From Tanypteryx hageni (taxonomy: Eukaryota; Arthropoda; Insecta; Odonata; Petaluridae), in the NCBI GenBank assembly GCA_028673005.1, contig CM054113.1, forward strand, positions 68,417,350 through 68,481,349: a stretch of DNA of 64,000 bases, given 5' to 3'. Below are positions 12,059 to 24,949 of the stretch, piece after piece. The notes under the pieces were generated by a model. That model saw only the letters and a list, made by a program, of their open reading frames with translations, had not been told where the DNA came from and did not search any database. Numbering within the stretch: position 1 is the first letter of the stretch; every line of letters starts with the position of its first letter. The translations under genes and the position numbers were made by a program.

Positions 12059-15000
12059 AAACCGCATCGGCTGCAAAAGTCCGTTGCCCGACAGTTTTAG
12101 TTATCCGCACATGCGTTGATTCATGGGCTTTTAAGCATGTGCCGAAATCCCGATATTGATTTTCCGCTTTCGCGATCGCATCTGTCTTGCTACAGCGTCA
12201 CGTTTAGTCAAAACACCTTGACCTGCCGAAATATTTCCTTCCCGGCCCTCCCCCCGCGCTCCCGATGCGCGGAATCCTCCAGGGTTTTGCACGGCGAACT
12301 TTTCAGTCCGCGTCCGTCACTCTAGCGGGCGCGAGAAACATTCGACCGAATTCCTTTTCGAGAAAAAAACATCGTGGATCCTGCTTCGATCGTCAATTAT
12401 GGCGGAAATCCGCGCGCTGTTTTGAGGAGGCAGGTAGGTAGGTTTTCGGGAGATGGACGTTATTTTTTGGTCCGGTCAATTTGTGCACGGCCGTGATTTC
12501 GTCTGTTTTTTATCTTTCGGCGTCGTGCTTTTAGTCATTAATCTCATCCTCTGCGGTGAGGGAAGTAAAATAATTCTCGGTGCGACGGAAAAACAAACTC
12601 GATGACGGCTTTGTCCGCATGACACAGTTGCTATCGTCGGCGTTTGGATCGATACCCAGGCGCCCGAGTTCCAAGTGCGCTCTCCTCTCTCTCTCTCTCT
12701 GCTCCATACAATGCATTCGCCGGACTTCGTCCTCAAAAGCGGTGTTGACGAGTGGCGGGGTGGAGTGAAGGAGGAGGTGGGGTGGGGGTTGGGTTGTTGT
12801 GGTGGAAGAGGTGGAGGATCGTATTTTATCCCTACGAGGAAGCGATTCCCCGCTGGCGGTGGTAGTGGCGGTGCTTGGTAACGCGGCACTAAACAGGGTC
12901 GAAGATCATGCTCCTGGAGCACAACAGGTGCACACGCCTCTTCTGATCCAGTACATATCGCGTGTTATTTTTTTCTCCCTCGCCTCTTTTCAAAGGTTGC
13001 CCGATTCCTTTTTGTGCGTGTTTGGTTGGGCAATCGGTTAGGTGGTCCTGTTAAATGCCCCTCCTAATCTTTCGAACCATTGTATTTTTGTCATTTTTCT
13101 CGTTCCCTTTGTCACCAAACAAAAGGTCATCGTTGAGACATCCTTGGGATTATCTCTAGTGAACCTGGTCGGCTCGTGACGGGACCTCTGTAAATGTTTT
13201 TTTTAATCGTATATCTTTGTGGTTGAGTGGTGCGTTTGTTTGAAAAAAAGCAACAGCGCATCTGGTTACGCTGTTTGCTAATAAACAAGTCGGACGATAA
13301 TACGCATTTTCTTTCGTGGAACCATCTCACCGCCAGATGTAAATGACGGAATTTGTACTGCGTGGGTGTATCCTACATTTGCAGGAACTGCTCATAGTTT
13401 GCGCAAATGTTACATTGTATTCCTGACTGAGAACTTGACCGTGTTAGCGTTATGTGGGTCGATGGGAATCTAGATTAATCCCTTACCACCTTTTTCACTT
13501 GGTGTTGCTCGGAATAATTTGCATTGTGCTCGACGAAAGTTTATGTATAGGAAATGTATTTATTGTTCTTAAATTTCCGTACTGTTAAATTATGCCATCG
13601 ATTAGCTGCGTGTTTGATTTGGTGGTCACTATTATAAATATTGAATGGCGGTCATCATATTGGCACTAAAGAGCGTGGTAGCCCTGGGCCTGTTATGTTG
13701 GTGTCCATAGGCGCCATTCTTTTGTATCTATGTAGGTATCGCTGAAAGGTTATTAATAACACGGTTTATGTTCCCTTTTAATGAAATTGCTCGACCCTTT
13801 TCCTAATTTATACTGCTTTGTCCTCCTTTCCATCTTTTTGGAGGCATGAAAAATTTGGTCACATTTCTTCCTCGGATGATAAGGCTTAAACTTCGGCTGG
13901 AAACGCTTTTAGCACAGAAATTTTATAAATTTTCCACTTAATGCTTAACATGCGTTCAAAATCGAGTGCTGCACTCTAATAGCTAGAGCCATTCGCGCAT
14001 TAATATGTAGTTTTCACATGTATTTCTGTGGTACTCACGCTAATTATATTTATCGCCTAATTTATCATTTTTATCTCATAGATTTCCTCCGGAGCTTTCC
14101 AAAAGGAAATTAAGTTCAAACATGCGGTGACTTGGGACGATGTTTCATAATTTACTGCCGTATCAATGTGTACCAACAAAGTTATCTCTCAAAGTAATCA
14201 CGAGTGTTAGATAACGTTAATAATCCACAGTAAAATTAAAAAATTGTAATATCTTTTGTTGTAATAAACTCGCTCGTAAATCTTTCTCCATTCAAATTTT
14301 AAATTAATCCAGCCTTTAACGCTTGCCGTTTAAAATGGCGTGAGCATTTTTTGTGAATTTAGTATGCTTTGCGACATGGCTGGGAACGAATTGAGGGTGT
14401 CTTCGATAGTAGAACCTTCAACTTAGTTTCATAACGTTTTTAATATTGTGTCGAACGAAAATTTTTTTATATTATTTTAAATGTCATTTTCGTCTGTTGT
14501 TACATTTTCTAAAATTAGGAAGGTACATATGGAATCTACAAAACTCGACGTTTTACGCTGAAGTAATCAATAGAGGTTGATGTAGAAGCTATGAATGTTA
14601 TTTGGGTATGCGTTTGATCATTTACTCTGCCTTTGTCACGAATTTGAATAATATCGATGTGGGTTTGCGTTCGCAACTGCTTTGTTAATGTTCGCATTGT
14701 AAACGGCCCCAAACGCTGTTTGTTAGGTTATGTATTATTTATGTTATTGTATATTATAGCGCAGGCTCGTTTTTCTGGTTTTAATTGGCATTCGCCATGT
14801 ATTTTGTCATTTAAAAATGATCTCCCTTAGCATTTTTGTGCAAGTCACTTGCAAAATTTTACCATCTTTTCATTGTTTGTAGATAACGCTTGTCAACTAT
14901 AATCGCAAATCCCTCGTTTCTTCGTATTAACGGACGGAACTCGGTATTACTAATGGGCATTAAAAATGGACCACAGGCCCTACGCAGCGTTCGAGGTTTA

Positions 15001-16917
15001 CCGAATCGCTAATGAGGAGCTCTCGTCCGTTTTAAAGACAACACAAAATCACGTAGTATCATTTACGGCTTCTCTCCTAATGAACGACGTCACACAGGTC
15101 GCCCGATTGAAAAAGGAAGGGCGCGAAACACGTGCGTCCATTTCATGCGGCGTTGGTAAATCTTTTCTCTTCATTTTTCATTCCCTTTCCCCCCCCCCCT
15201 TCCCGACCCCATCCCCTTCGTCCGTTGCGTCGCTCGCTGCGACCGCTCACCCATCCGAAGTGTGATGGCCGTCGTCAATCTCCTCCAGTGCTCCCTTGCA
15301 GCGGTTCGTGTCAGTGGTCATACGCGATAACGGATAATAACAAATCGAATGGCGTCATCCCATTTGGCGCGATCCTAGCGTCTCCTTTTTGCGTCGTTCC
15401 CTCGGCGAAACTCATTGTGTTACCGGGAAAGGTTTTTTTTTTCGTTCGTCATATTTTTCCATCCAGAACATAACGTCTCTTCTCCCTCGAGCAGGATTTT
15501 TTTTTAAATAAAGAGAGCGCGCATCCCGGGCGCCTTGCTGGGTTCTGAGCGAGAGGTTGTTGTTACTAGTTTTCAAGGAAATCAGGAACGGAGTGCCGCT
15601 GCCTGCCAAGCAAAGTACCAGGAAGTGACGGAGGACTTGAGAGAGTGGGTGAGAGAGAGATAAAGAGGGAGAGAGAGAGAGAAAGAACGGTTAGATATAA
15701 AATGCGATGTTTGGGACGGCAGGATTGTCCAAGGACGTTTTGCATCGGATATCCAAGGTTTAAAGGTCTTTAATGTTTCGATATCGATCGATTATGTTCG
15801 TGAAGCGAACCTCCAGTATCTGACAGCAGAATGGTTGGTTTCTGTGTTTTTGTTTACGTTTAGGCCGGTTAAAAAAATAGCCGCGACGATAGTAATTGTT
15901 TATGGGAGAAGTATTGAGAAATTAAGCTGTTCGTATCTCTTTGAAATGTCGACGCGTGCTAGGATATGTATTTCTTCGCAGATGTTTAGGGAGGTTAGTT
16001 TCAGTGCCGCGATGTAACAGAATTTTATGACGCACATTTCGTATTATCATAATCTTTTATTTTTAATTAGCCTCATGAAATTTGAGAGATTAAGATGTGT
16101 GAATGAATCCGTCAATGATTTGTTATACCTGCTCATGCATGTTCTTTGAAATGCCCCACATTTTATTATACGGTTCGATAATATCTCTGAATAATGAGCT
16201 AAGAAATCCAGTCACTCTCGACTGGAATGAACTATTTATTATGGCTGACTGTAACGCTATTTTTAACAAACTTTCCGAGTAGTTAGAAGATTGAAATTTG
16301 GTAGGAAAGTTTGATTCTTATGGTAAAAGCATTCGACTCCAGTAGATAATTTCGGTTTCCCATAAGATAACACGTAAAAATCGATTTTTCGACTTGCAGG
16401 CTTTTACTATTTTGCAAATTAAAACTAGAAAGGATTGACCTACGATCTTAGGACCTGGATAGTTTTAAAGAAAGATGAATTACGTTTCTTATTCTTATCG
16501 TCAAATTTCGACTCAATTCTTAGACTATATACGTAAAGAAAGGTTGCTTTGAATGCTTTAATAGGAGAGAGAGAGAGGAAGGAAAAAGGAGAGAGCGAGG
16601 AAGACAGAAGGATGGAGAGGGGGGGAGATAGTCCTTTATTAGGGCGAGATTGAGCCTAGGAAGTCTATTTTTCCAGAAAGAGGAAGAGAGAAAAGGAGGA
16701 ATGGTAGTATTAGTAGTAATTGATTTTGTTAAGTGCGTCGACTGCTATGGATTTTTCACTCAACTGGACACACACAGAATGGAGGGGAGAAACCCGGTGC
16801 CGGCATTAGCATACTCTGTGAAAAGCTTAACGTCTCTTCTGAAGGACGGAGCGCCGAATTTGCGCGGTCTCCTATAACCTGCACAAACAGGGAGCCGGCC
16901 GACCTTGGAAAAAGCCT
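12059..16917. other. CpG-containing unique sequence, no gene seen
   Basis: GC-richer patches lie at about 12230-12420 and 12640-12900. The second has a (CT)7 run and a G-rich tract (GGTGGGGTGGGGGTTGGG at about 12777). A C10 run sits near 15190. Purine tracts occur at about 16563-16625. Open frames here overlap on several frames and strands, and none resembles a known protein. Confidence 0.5.
15639..15688. repeat. GA-rich microsatellite
   Basis: An interrupted (GA)n tract of about 50 bases on the plus strand, with the longest pure run AGAGAGAGAGAGAG near 15670. Confidence 0.85.
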
Positions 16918-16998
16918 ACTTTCGCAGGATTCGTGTCCGCTGCCCTTTCGAGCAGCTGGCGATTAGTAGACAGCGTCCTAACCACTACAACACCAGAA
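16918..16998 (-). tRNA. tRNA-Ser-like sequence (pseudogene or SINE head)
   Basis: On the minus strand the sequence shows an A-box-like GTAGTGGTTAGGACGC, an anticodon-loop-like CTACTAATC (anticodon ACT if the loop is placed as in serine tRNAs), a long variable arm GCTGC...GCAGC, and a B-box remnant ACACGAATCC. The long variable arm is what points to serine. The T-arm and acceptor stem do not pair well, so this is a relic or the head of a SINE and not a working gene. Confidence 0.5.
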
Positions 16999-18149
16999 CC
17001 CCCAGAAATAATGGGAAGTGTCTTAAATTTAATACTTAATCCACGCAAAGCCGTCATATTTGACGGGAAATTACGCGAGTCTGTAAATAATCTGTCCTTT
17101 TCTTGTTTCGGAAATTTCAATTTTACGAAACCTCGTTTATTTTTCAGTTGTGGATTGTTTTTGCCTGCATACACGCAATCGGCGATATTTGCAGTGTATT
17201 CTTTCTTACTTCCCTGTTTATAAATCGTTGTTTTGGCGTGGATCTAAATGGTTAAAAGCAGAGAGGTTAAATTAGCTATTTACATTCGCCTAATATCACG
17301 TTTCGAATTATCGGTTTCAGTGAGGATGATTAGGTAAGAGAAAGCATAATTTTTACGTTTCCAACTGCCACTTTTTATTTAAGAGATTCGATCAAGATTT
17401 AGAATACTGCAAGTTTTATCAATCGCCAGATCACCAATCTACAACGTTCTTATCCTCTTGAATGTCTCAACAAAAATTAGGACCACTTTTTTAAAGATTG
17501 AATACATAATGGCTGTCAATTTGCAGATATTCAAAGAGATTGGTTGGGGTCGACGTAGAAGTTTCAGTTCCATTTAGGTTATTCTCCTCGATAATTCATC
17601 CCAAGCGCTTAAGAAATCGATCAGCATTTAGATTTCTGGAGAAAAAAATGACGGATTTGATGCGGTTGTTAGTTCTGCCGTGCAGATTTGCAGGAATCGG
17701 TGCGATATTTATAACGTCTCTTCCGGGAACGATTCTTCTTATCATTAGTCTTTGCTAAAATGTTATCTCACTCGACTAAACATTGCGATTAGGTAGGTAA
17801 ATCACCGCGTCTAGACTGCTTGTCTACTCTTTCTCTCAGCGGCGGATTCGTTTGAGAAAATTATACTCGTCGTCGACGCTTCTACGGATTCGGCGCTATA
17901 ATTAAAACATCAATTTCCTCCGCATCTTTTTTTCTCCCTCGGCTGATGTTCAAAGGGACGTTTTCCTTAACGTCACCCATCTCTTTGCTTCCACGAAGAC
18001 CTGTCAACTTGCCACTCGGATGAAGAATTCTCCTTTTTAAGAGGCCATGCCAGGACAAAAAAAACTTTCCAACTGTTTGTGCGCGCATAATTGGGAAATC
18101 TGCAGCACATTGGAGTAGCAAGGCGATGTCGGATCTTGGTTCAAGACTT
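16999..18149. other. Unique sequence, no gene seen
   Basis: No frame with recognisable protein similarity and no clear repeat. A 100-codon minus frame (16872-17174) partly overlaps the tRNA-like sequence and is not convincing. Confidence 0.5.
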
Positions 18150-18760
18150 ATTGTTAGTTACGGGCCCCTCATATATATTTGAAAAAAATTAACGGGATGT
18201 TTTTGATAAAATACAACTTTTAAATTGGAATATTTTTAATAAATAAAAATATTTATGAATTTAATTGAACATAATATTACAAATTCGCCTAATACAGAAA
18301 TACATATATATTGGGTAGTATCTATCACATGAACTTACTATTTAGAAAAATTTTCCTTGCGGGCTTTTCTTTCCGCAATTGTAACTAACAATTACACAAT
18401 GTCAACTTTAATGGCACGGGCCCCTGCTATAGAAATAATTACAGGTCCTCTGAAACGATCCTTCCCCATTGAGCTCCTTAGAAAGCCTCCTCGGAAACAA
18501 AATGTCATCGCACTCAGGAAATGAATTGGGAATCAGGTGATTTTGGACCAAAAATTCTTACTTGGGACAACTGTTCGTCAGGTATTCATTCAACAATTGC
18601 CCAAGAGTCTCAGGCACAGAGGGAACTTTTTGTTTGCATTGCTGCAAAGCTAAATTACATTTCTGAAAAGCGCTTCTTAAACATAAGAATAGATTTTAGA
18701 TGTTTGATGCGGGCCCTCCGGACCCCTTCTAGATCTGGCCCCTGGTTCGATCGAACCATT
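18150..18760. repeat. Degenerate transposon-like material with GGGCCCCT ends
   Basis: A 12-bp perfect inverted repeat (ATTGTTAGTTAC at 18150-18161, its complement at 18381-18392) frames AT-rich DNA. Two copies of ACGGGCCCCT lie at about 18160 and 18416, and GGGCCCTCC and GGCCCCTGG strings lie near 18712 and 18738. These GC-rich strings resemble the ends of the hAT copies elsewhere in this window, but I could not pair termini or find a target duplication, so the identity is uncertain. Confidence 0.35.
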
Positions 18761-19047
18761 GACGCTACGCGCCTAGTGCAGAGGTATTTATTCGTGTTTT
18801 TTCTCTTTTAATTCCCCGCGTGCGTGTCCATTTCATCGAGGGTATGATTTTTTGGCACCTTGTCATCGTTTTAGGAACGTTGCTCATAAATCTTCCCCGT
18901 GTCTCGCGTCATTGCGTGTTTTCAAAGCCTGACTCGCTTCCGGGATACTGCCGCGCGGTCGACTCGATTTTTGCGAAGTTGCATGGTAAATAAAGTTCCC
19001 CATTCAGAGAACTGTACTTGCTTGCGAGAGATTCTTATTCCCCGGAC

Positions 19048-19232
19048 AAGACGGCAGTATCCGTCGTTTTTCCTTATTGCACTGGAACAAGGCGGCTGTA
19101 GCCGTCGTCGTTCTATTAGTATAGAGAATCAGGACGGTTATAGTCGCCGTCGTGACGTTGGTTCATAGAGGCAAGACGGCTATATTCGACATCGGTCGGT
19201 TGATACGTCGAGGCATGACGGCAATATCCGCC
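19048..19232. repeat. 42-bp minisatellite, about 4.5 copies, with dyad core
   Basis: The core GACGG or GGCGG recurs at 19050, 19091, 19133, 19175 and 19217, spacings of 41, 42, 42 and 42. Each core is followed after five or six bases by CCGTC or a variant, so each unit contains a short dyad of the form GACGGCTATAGCCGTC. The remainder of each unit is more diverged, for example GTTCATAGAGGC and GATACGTCGAGGC. Because 42 is a multiple of three, open frames run through it, including a 14-residue repeat on the minus strand, but no protein family is recognised. Confidence 0.8.
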
Positions 19233-20793
19233 AACGTGTTTAGATGATTTAAAAATTAATCTTGCATGAATATATATTGCAAAAGGAGTTGAATGATTTT
19301 CTGAGAGCTGCCATGAGTGATAAAAAATATGAATTGAGTAATAGAAAATTGTCATTTGAATTGAAGAAGAATTTTTGTATCATTAAAGTTGTTCATTTAC
19401 AAGACACAATACATTGTTAAATTTTTGCATCGTGGTTGCTGAATAATTACTTAGAGACAAGAAGGCTTTCTCAGTCGCGATTTCTGATCTTCAATAATTA
19501 CTCATAAATCCCATAATGCGTCCTTATGTTGTCATGATAATTTTAGCGTTCATATGAGCACTTAGCTCTACTTGCTCGATTCTAGCACAATTCATCAGAA
19601 ATCTACTCTCCGCGAATATGTTCCTGGCGTCCCCTTGTCGGTCAATTAATTGAAACGTATTTTCGGCGACGTTTCGAAGATCCGTTTTATTTTAGCACCA
19701 TCCGAATAAAGCGACTCAGTCCAGTCTTCCCGGAGCATTGCGTTAATCCACCCCCATCGAGTGAAATCGGCCCGACGTTTCTCTCGTCTCAGGAAAAGGA
19801 GAATTCGACGAAAACAAACGGAAAACGGCTTTTTTTGCGAATCGGAGGTCGATGCAGAATTTCATTCCGCTCGGCGGAGCATTCGAATGAGTCCGAGGAG
19901 GAGAAGAAGAAATAAAAAAAAACGGTGTAACTTTGTTATGGAGGAAGCCCGGGATTATTGCGAAAATCATTAGTTGGCCTGCCACAGGAGAAACCTCCTT
20001 ACTGCATGAAGGGGTGGAGCCCCTCGTCATTCATGTGTAGAGTGTGGGTGACTTGCTTCTCCTTTCTTTTCTCGTTTCGTAAGACTCGACTATCTAACGC
20101 CGATCTCAAAGCGGTAGAGAAACCTTTTGAGGAGAACTTTTTATCATCCGTATGTGTGTTGGCGAAGGTGAGAGAGAGAGAAAATGAGAGGAAAGGGAGA
20201 ATTAAAATAGTAGAAGACGTTGTAAACAGCGAACGACCTCCCTGTCACAAATTGATTTCTTTATCGTCGAATCTCACCGAGTACGATTCCCTCCCCCTGT
20301 ACCCACCCTCCTCCAATTCGTTTACAACGCCATTTTGTTTTCCAACTGTGCAGTGCGGCGTGATTCAGCAAGCTACATGAGCGTAAAAACTTCTTGCGGC
20401 CGAGAGTAATGTGATCACTGCACCTAACGAGATGAAAGAATATTGAAAAGCTTTCGGGAGTCGAGCGGGCGGCACGTCCCCGTCTCCTTCCTTCCCCCCT
20501 GGAGGATGTTGAAATTTTGTACGGTTTCTCAACTTGGCGGTTATGCCATTTTATTTGTTTGCGTCGTCTGTTCGGTAACTTCGTAACTTCCGTAACTCGA
20601 ATATTTGTCGCGATCGGAGTACTCGATGTGTCGAAGGCGATCATTTTATTGTGGGTGGACTCCCGTGCGTTAGCTTCTAAGTTCTATCGCGGTAATCTTG
20701 AGCGCTTTTTTTTATATCGCTCGTGCATTCGGTTTGTCTGAGCGTCCGTATGGGCAATATCTCTGGAATCCTGCAACCTGGAGAGGTCGAATT
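19233..20793. other. Unique sequence, no gene seen
   Basis: CpG-containing sequence with a GA-rich patch at 20168-20200. Open frames of up to 140 codons overlap on opposite strands and show no family resemblance. Confidence 0.5.
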
Positions 20794-21207
20794 TTCTAGA
20801 TCAGGGGTGCCCAACCTGCGGCCCTTATAGCAATTTCATGCGGCCCACCACCAGTGTTTCGCAGTTTTCAAAACTATTTTTATTTTGTATTACCCACCAT
20901 TGTTATTTTATATCTAGTTAAAATGTCTAATTTGAGATCCCTTAATAAATATTTCTCAATTCAAATAAGTTTTAATTAGATCTTTTTCAAAGATATTTCT
21001 AAGATTGAATTCTTAATATTGTAATGTTAACCCTAAAACCCAGTTCTAACTTCATTTTCACCCATATGGTGCCTAGGAATCTCTAAGTATCTTCCGATTT
21101 AACTTTAATGCAGTCCGTCGAACCATTGACAATGTTCAATGCGGCCCACCGAAGTCTTCACTGCCACCGTTGCGGTTCATCAAATACAAAAGGTTCCTGT
21201 TCTAGAT
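20794..21207 (+). mobile_element. hAT-like MITE, family 1, copy 1
   Basis: The 398-bp element (20802-21199) starts CAGGGGTGCCCAACC and ends in a decayed inverse (AGGTTCCTG). It is flanked on both sides by the exact 8-bp duplication TTCTAGAT (20794-20801, 21200-21207). Shared internal landmarks with copies 2-4 are CTGCGGCCC near the start, AACCCTAAAACC in the middle, CATATGGTGCCTA further on, and GCGGCCCACCGAAG near the end. No coding capacity. The superfamily follows from the ends and the duplication length. Confidence 0.88.
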
Positions 21208-21417
21208 AGTTCGATCTATATGAGAACTAGGCATAGTGAAAATTTGGTGGATTCAGAATCAGCTATTGGGGAGTGATCGGTGTCCACATCAGAACTTCGC
21301 TAATAACTCGAGAGGAATTCGTGCTAGAAGGATATTTTCAGGGAAGCGTCTATGAATGACATTTGGGAAAAATTTCCTCATGTAATTCGCTCTGCGATTC
21401 TTCCCTCACTTGTCTTT

Positions 21418-21710
21418 CTCAAGAGCAGCGTTTCTCAACCTTTTTGATAATACTTTCTTATAACATAGTTGTGGCTATTGGAGATAACTGAGACAAGCAT
21501 TTTTTAAGTGTATCCTCTTGATGAGTTGGATTATTTCCTGTTGAATTAATTATTTATTTAATAAGTTTGCTTTTTACTAAATATTTAGTCTGTGCTATAT
21601 TTTTGTGCCAGTTTTTAAGTATTGTTAACCGACCCTAATTTTTCTCAAATTGTCCGCTGACTACCTCAAATCCTTTTGCGGCCGACCGGTTGTGAAACAC
21701 TGGTCTAGAG
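21418..21710. mobile_element. hAT-like MITE, family 2
   Basis: The element (21426-21702, 277 bp) begins CAGCGTTTCTCAACC and ends in the inverse of CAGTGTTTCACAACC. The flanks CTCAAGAG and GTCTAGAG match at six of eight positions, as expected for an old 8-bp duplication of a TCTAGA-type target. The interior is AT-rich and differs from family 1. No coding sequence. Confidence 0.82.
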
Positions 21711-23955
21711 TTCGTTTTGTATTATTTCCCGAGGTTCGTGACCCTTCCCGAGTCCTCCCTCCCCGTAAGCTGCCAGAGTTCTTTAGTATCATTACTTTCC
21801 GTTTGCGTGAAATAATCAACTTCTGTTTTCCTGATGATTTTCGCGAACTGAATCACCAAATCGAAGATGGAATGACGCCATCGAGTTCTAAGTTCATTAA
21901 CTAAATAAACGCTAGGATTTACGAACGCGAAATCACGTGAATATCTAAATAGCTAGTAACAGTTTTGATGTGGGCGGGTAGTCGGACAGTAATTAGTGTC
22001 GACTCGCGGTTCGTTTTATACGGTTTGTTCAACGTTCGTGTGTTGGCTTCCTTTACGCTCCCTTCCTGCAGGTTTCAAGGAGATGTGGCCGTGAGAGAGT
22101 GAGGAGGAACACTTGTTAAGATTCGTACCGTCGGGTAAACGGCGGGGATGTTTCATTTCTTCTTTCCCTTCCCGATCGGAAAGGGAAAATATATTGCCAG
22201 ACCGTCTGCTAGTCTTGACTTTAATCTTCTCGTTGGAAGCCCGAAAATGATTAGAGTGTTCAGCTGACGGCTCGTATCAGATAATGATGTTATCTCCAAT
22301 AACCATGTAAATTTTGAGTAAACTATATGCGCGTTTTATGTTCAAGGTGATTCGCATGATAGATTGTAGGATAGAGATGGAGAAATTCGTCTTTCTCTTG
22401 GTACGTAATCATGTATGTAATAGTATAAACAGAACTTTGATAGTCGTTGAGGAAATTTCGATACATTTAATTCCATGAAATCAGCCAATTTCGTCAATTT
22501 TAAAGTAATGTTTTGGTTTTATCGACAGTTATTGTAGCTTTTCGATCTCTGATTCGAATGAAAACTTTTAGAGAGTGAACAATCATGTAGTTCATTACAA
22601 CAGAGTGCGGTTACTTTGCGAATTAAATTCTCATCTACCCTCTCTCTCACACTTTTTAACTCGATCAATTTATAGCGATTGCCACTCGTTTAATTATTGC
22701 GGATTTGAGGATGATTCGTGAACATATTTCGTTTCCAATAAACTTCAAGCGATTTTTGGCTCGTTTATTTTAGTTCGCAAGTCTCCGTCGCTTCCGAGTT
22801 TCAACCGCACGTTGAAAACGCTGTAAAACCTTGTGAAATCTGAAACTTCAAGGTACCAAGTTACATTTCCGGCTGTAGCAGCTGTACCTTTGTAGTATTA
22901 AAAAATAATACCATTTAACGAGAACAGTAAATGACGTTGTGTCCATCAAAACATTAGTATTACTCTCTTGCGATCATTGGTACAATTAATTAATTAGTAT
23001 AAAGGATAATTTAAAAACATAAGCAACTCATTATACGCTTATTTCACTTTTATTAATTTTATAAAGATATAGTTAAAATTTCAATTACTATAAAAAGTTG
23101 CGTGAAATTTTGAGTAACTCTTAGAATAATAAAAAATATCGAATCTGAAAATTTTCAATTTTTAGTTGTTCCGTTTTTTTTCAAGTTTCTGCCATATTTT
23201 TAAGCTACAATCTTAATTTCATAACTTTGTAAGAATTTCCTCAGCTATACGATTTTTTTTGAAGAACTTGTTGCATGTTGAGTCATGTAGGCGTAATTTC
23301 TCCTATTTTTTCCGTATAGTAATTTAGAGAAACGTTATTTTATGCTTCCCATTCCATATATTAAAAATTTAATCGATATATGCGAATACCCTCAACGATA
23401 TTTATGAAACCTTTTGCCTTTGCGTCTATCACCTCAATTTCATACAAATCTATCGTGTATTGTTTTTCTGTAAATTCGTTAAGTTTATCCAAATCGAAAC
23501 CACAGTTTTTGACACCCTTCTTTAATGCTCGTTAACGAGTGTATAATGACTGATAGAAAAATGTTTAAGGTACCTAATCAAAAATGTATATCAGTTGAGT
23601 GGTGTGTGAGATTGACCTTTTTCTATCCTCCTTTTATAGCTTTAATATATAGAAAATCAGGCCATATTTTCGATAAAACCTTATTTCCGACCGGTTCTCG
23701 CGGGTTCCGCTTTTCAATAGGGGCATTCGCTCGAAAAACGATATCGAGAATATATATGTATTTTTATAAATTTCCGGCCGCAACAATTTTTTCCGGCAAA
23801 TACAGGTTTCGGCTCACAGTTTGTACTGTATTTTTTGCACCATTTGCGAACTTTCGATAGACTCGATCAGGCATGCCAATATGAGGAATCAGGGCCGCAT
23901 AGCCGCATTAGGATTGCAGTTGTTTGATAAGGGCCAGAGTTGGAAAACAGACTTC
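21711..23955. other. Mostly unique sequence, no gene seen
   Basis: AT-rich from about 22880 to 23560. A local inverted repeat (TTTCCCTT ... AAGGGAAA) lies near 22163-22190. No gene or RNA is supported. Confidence 0.5.
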
Positions 23956-24396
23956 ATCTAGAACGGACGACCGACCTGCGGGCCGGATGCGGCCCGCCGC
24001 CAGTGTTTCATAGTTTTCAAAACTTTTTTCATTTTTCTTTTGATATACCCATCAACTATTTCTTATCTATCACACTGTTAAAATATCTAGCGTTAAATTA
24101 AGGCCCCTTAGTAAAAAGCTATTTCTCAATTCAAAAGGTTCTTTGTATTTTTTAATCTTTTCTCAAAGATATTTCTAACATAAGATTGAATTGTATCATG
24201 ATTTTTAATATTGAAGTATTAACCCTAAAAACCTAATTTAAATCGATTTTCACTCATATGGTGCCTAAGAATCTCTATATAACTTCCGATTTAACTTGAA
24301 TACAGTTCGCCGAAGCATTGGTAATTTCCGATGCAGCCAACGATGGATTCACTGTCACCCACCATGCAGAAAAGGTTGCCCACCCCTGATCTAGAT
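23956..24396 (+). mobile_element. hAT-like MITE, family 1, copy 2
   Basis: The 425-bp element (23964-24388) lies between ATCTAGAA and ATCTAGAT, an 8-bp duplication with one change. It ends GGTTGCCCACCCCTG, the intact inverse of the family-1 left end; its own left end is decayed (CGGACGACCGACCTGCG). The interior matches copy 1 throughout, for example CCAGTGTTTC, TCAAAACTTTTTTCATTTT, TATTTCTCAATTCAAA, AACCCTAAAAACC and CATATGGTGCCTAAGAATC. It lies in the same orientation 2.8 kb from copy 1. Confidence 0.9.
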
Positions 24397-24949
24397 GTTT
24401 TCCCTTTAAAAATACTAATGTGGAAACCGGAGTCTAAAGCAACTCGATGACTACGAAAAATCTTCTTTTAACAAAAATGAAGTATTTAGTAAAATCTCGA
24501 ACTATTTAGTCAAAACAAGAATTTATTTATTTATTCGTAATTTCACATACAGCGAGTTCGCCAATTTATAGTGAAATAGTAACAAATACTTGAAGACACG
24601 AGTAATGAGAATTAACAAATTTAAAGGTGGATAAACGATACTAACAAAATAATGAATAGATAATGAGTAGGATGGGTGATGATGATCGTGTGATTATTTT
24701 CGGGTAAGGGCCGCATGCCAGTTTGATATGGCTGTCCTCTGAATGCGCACACTCCAGGAAAAACCTTTCCACAGTTTGTTTACAGACACGGGCCTTAACG
24801 ACAGGTTCGACCCAGACCATCGTTTTAAAATCGGCCCCATAGGAGTCGTCGCCTGCACTTGCCGAACCCAACGCGGTATTTAAAACTCGTCGTGTTTTTG
24901 CACGTGCCTCTCCCCATGTACGCTTCTGGGTAAGTCTGCGGGACTCGCG
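24397..24949. other. AT-rich then mixed sequence, no gene seen
   Basis: No repeat or gene recognised. A 113-codon minus frame (24641-24982) runs into the GC-rich island that follows and has no family resemblance. Confidence 0.5.

Noticed and set aside
11827..12119. Frames with His-Thr or Tyr-Ile runs
   Set aside because: Simple-repeat translation of the CA/TA microsatellite.
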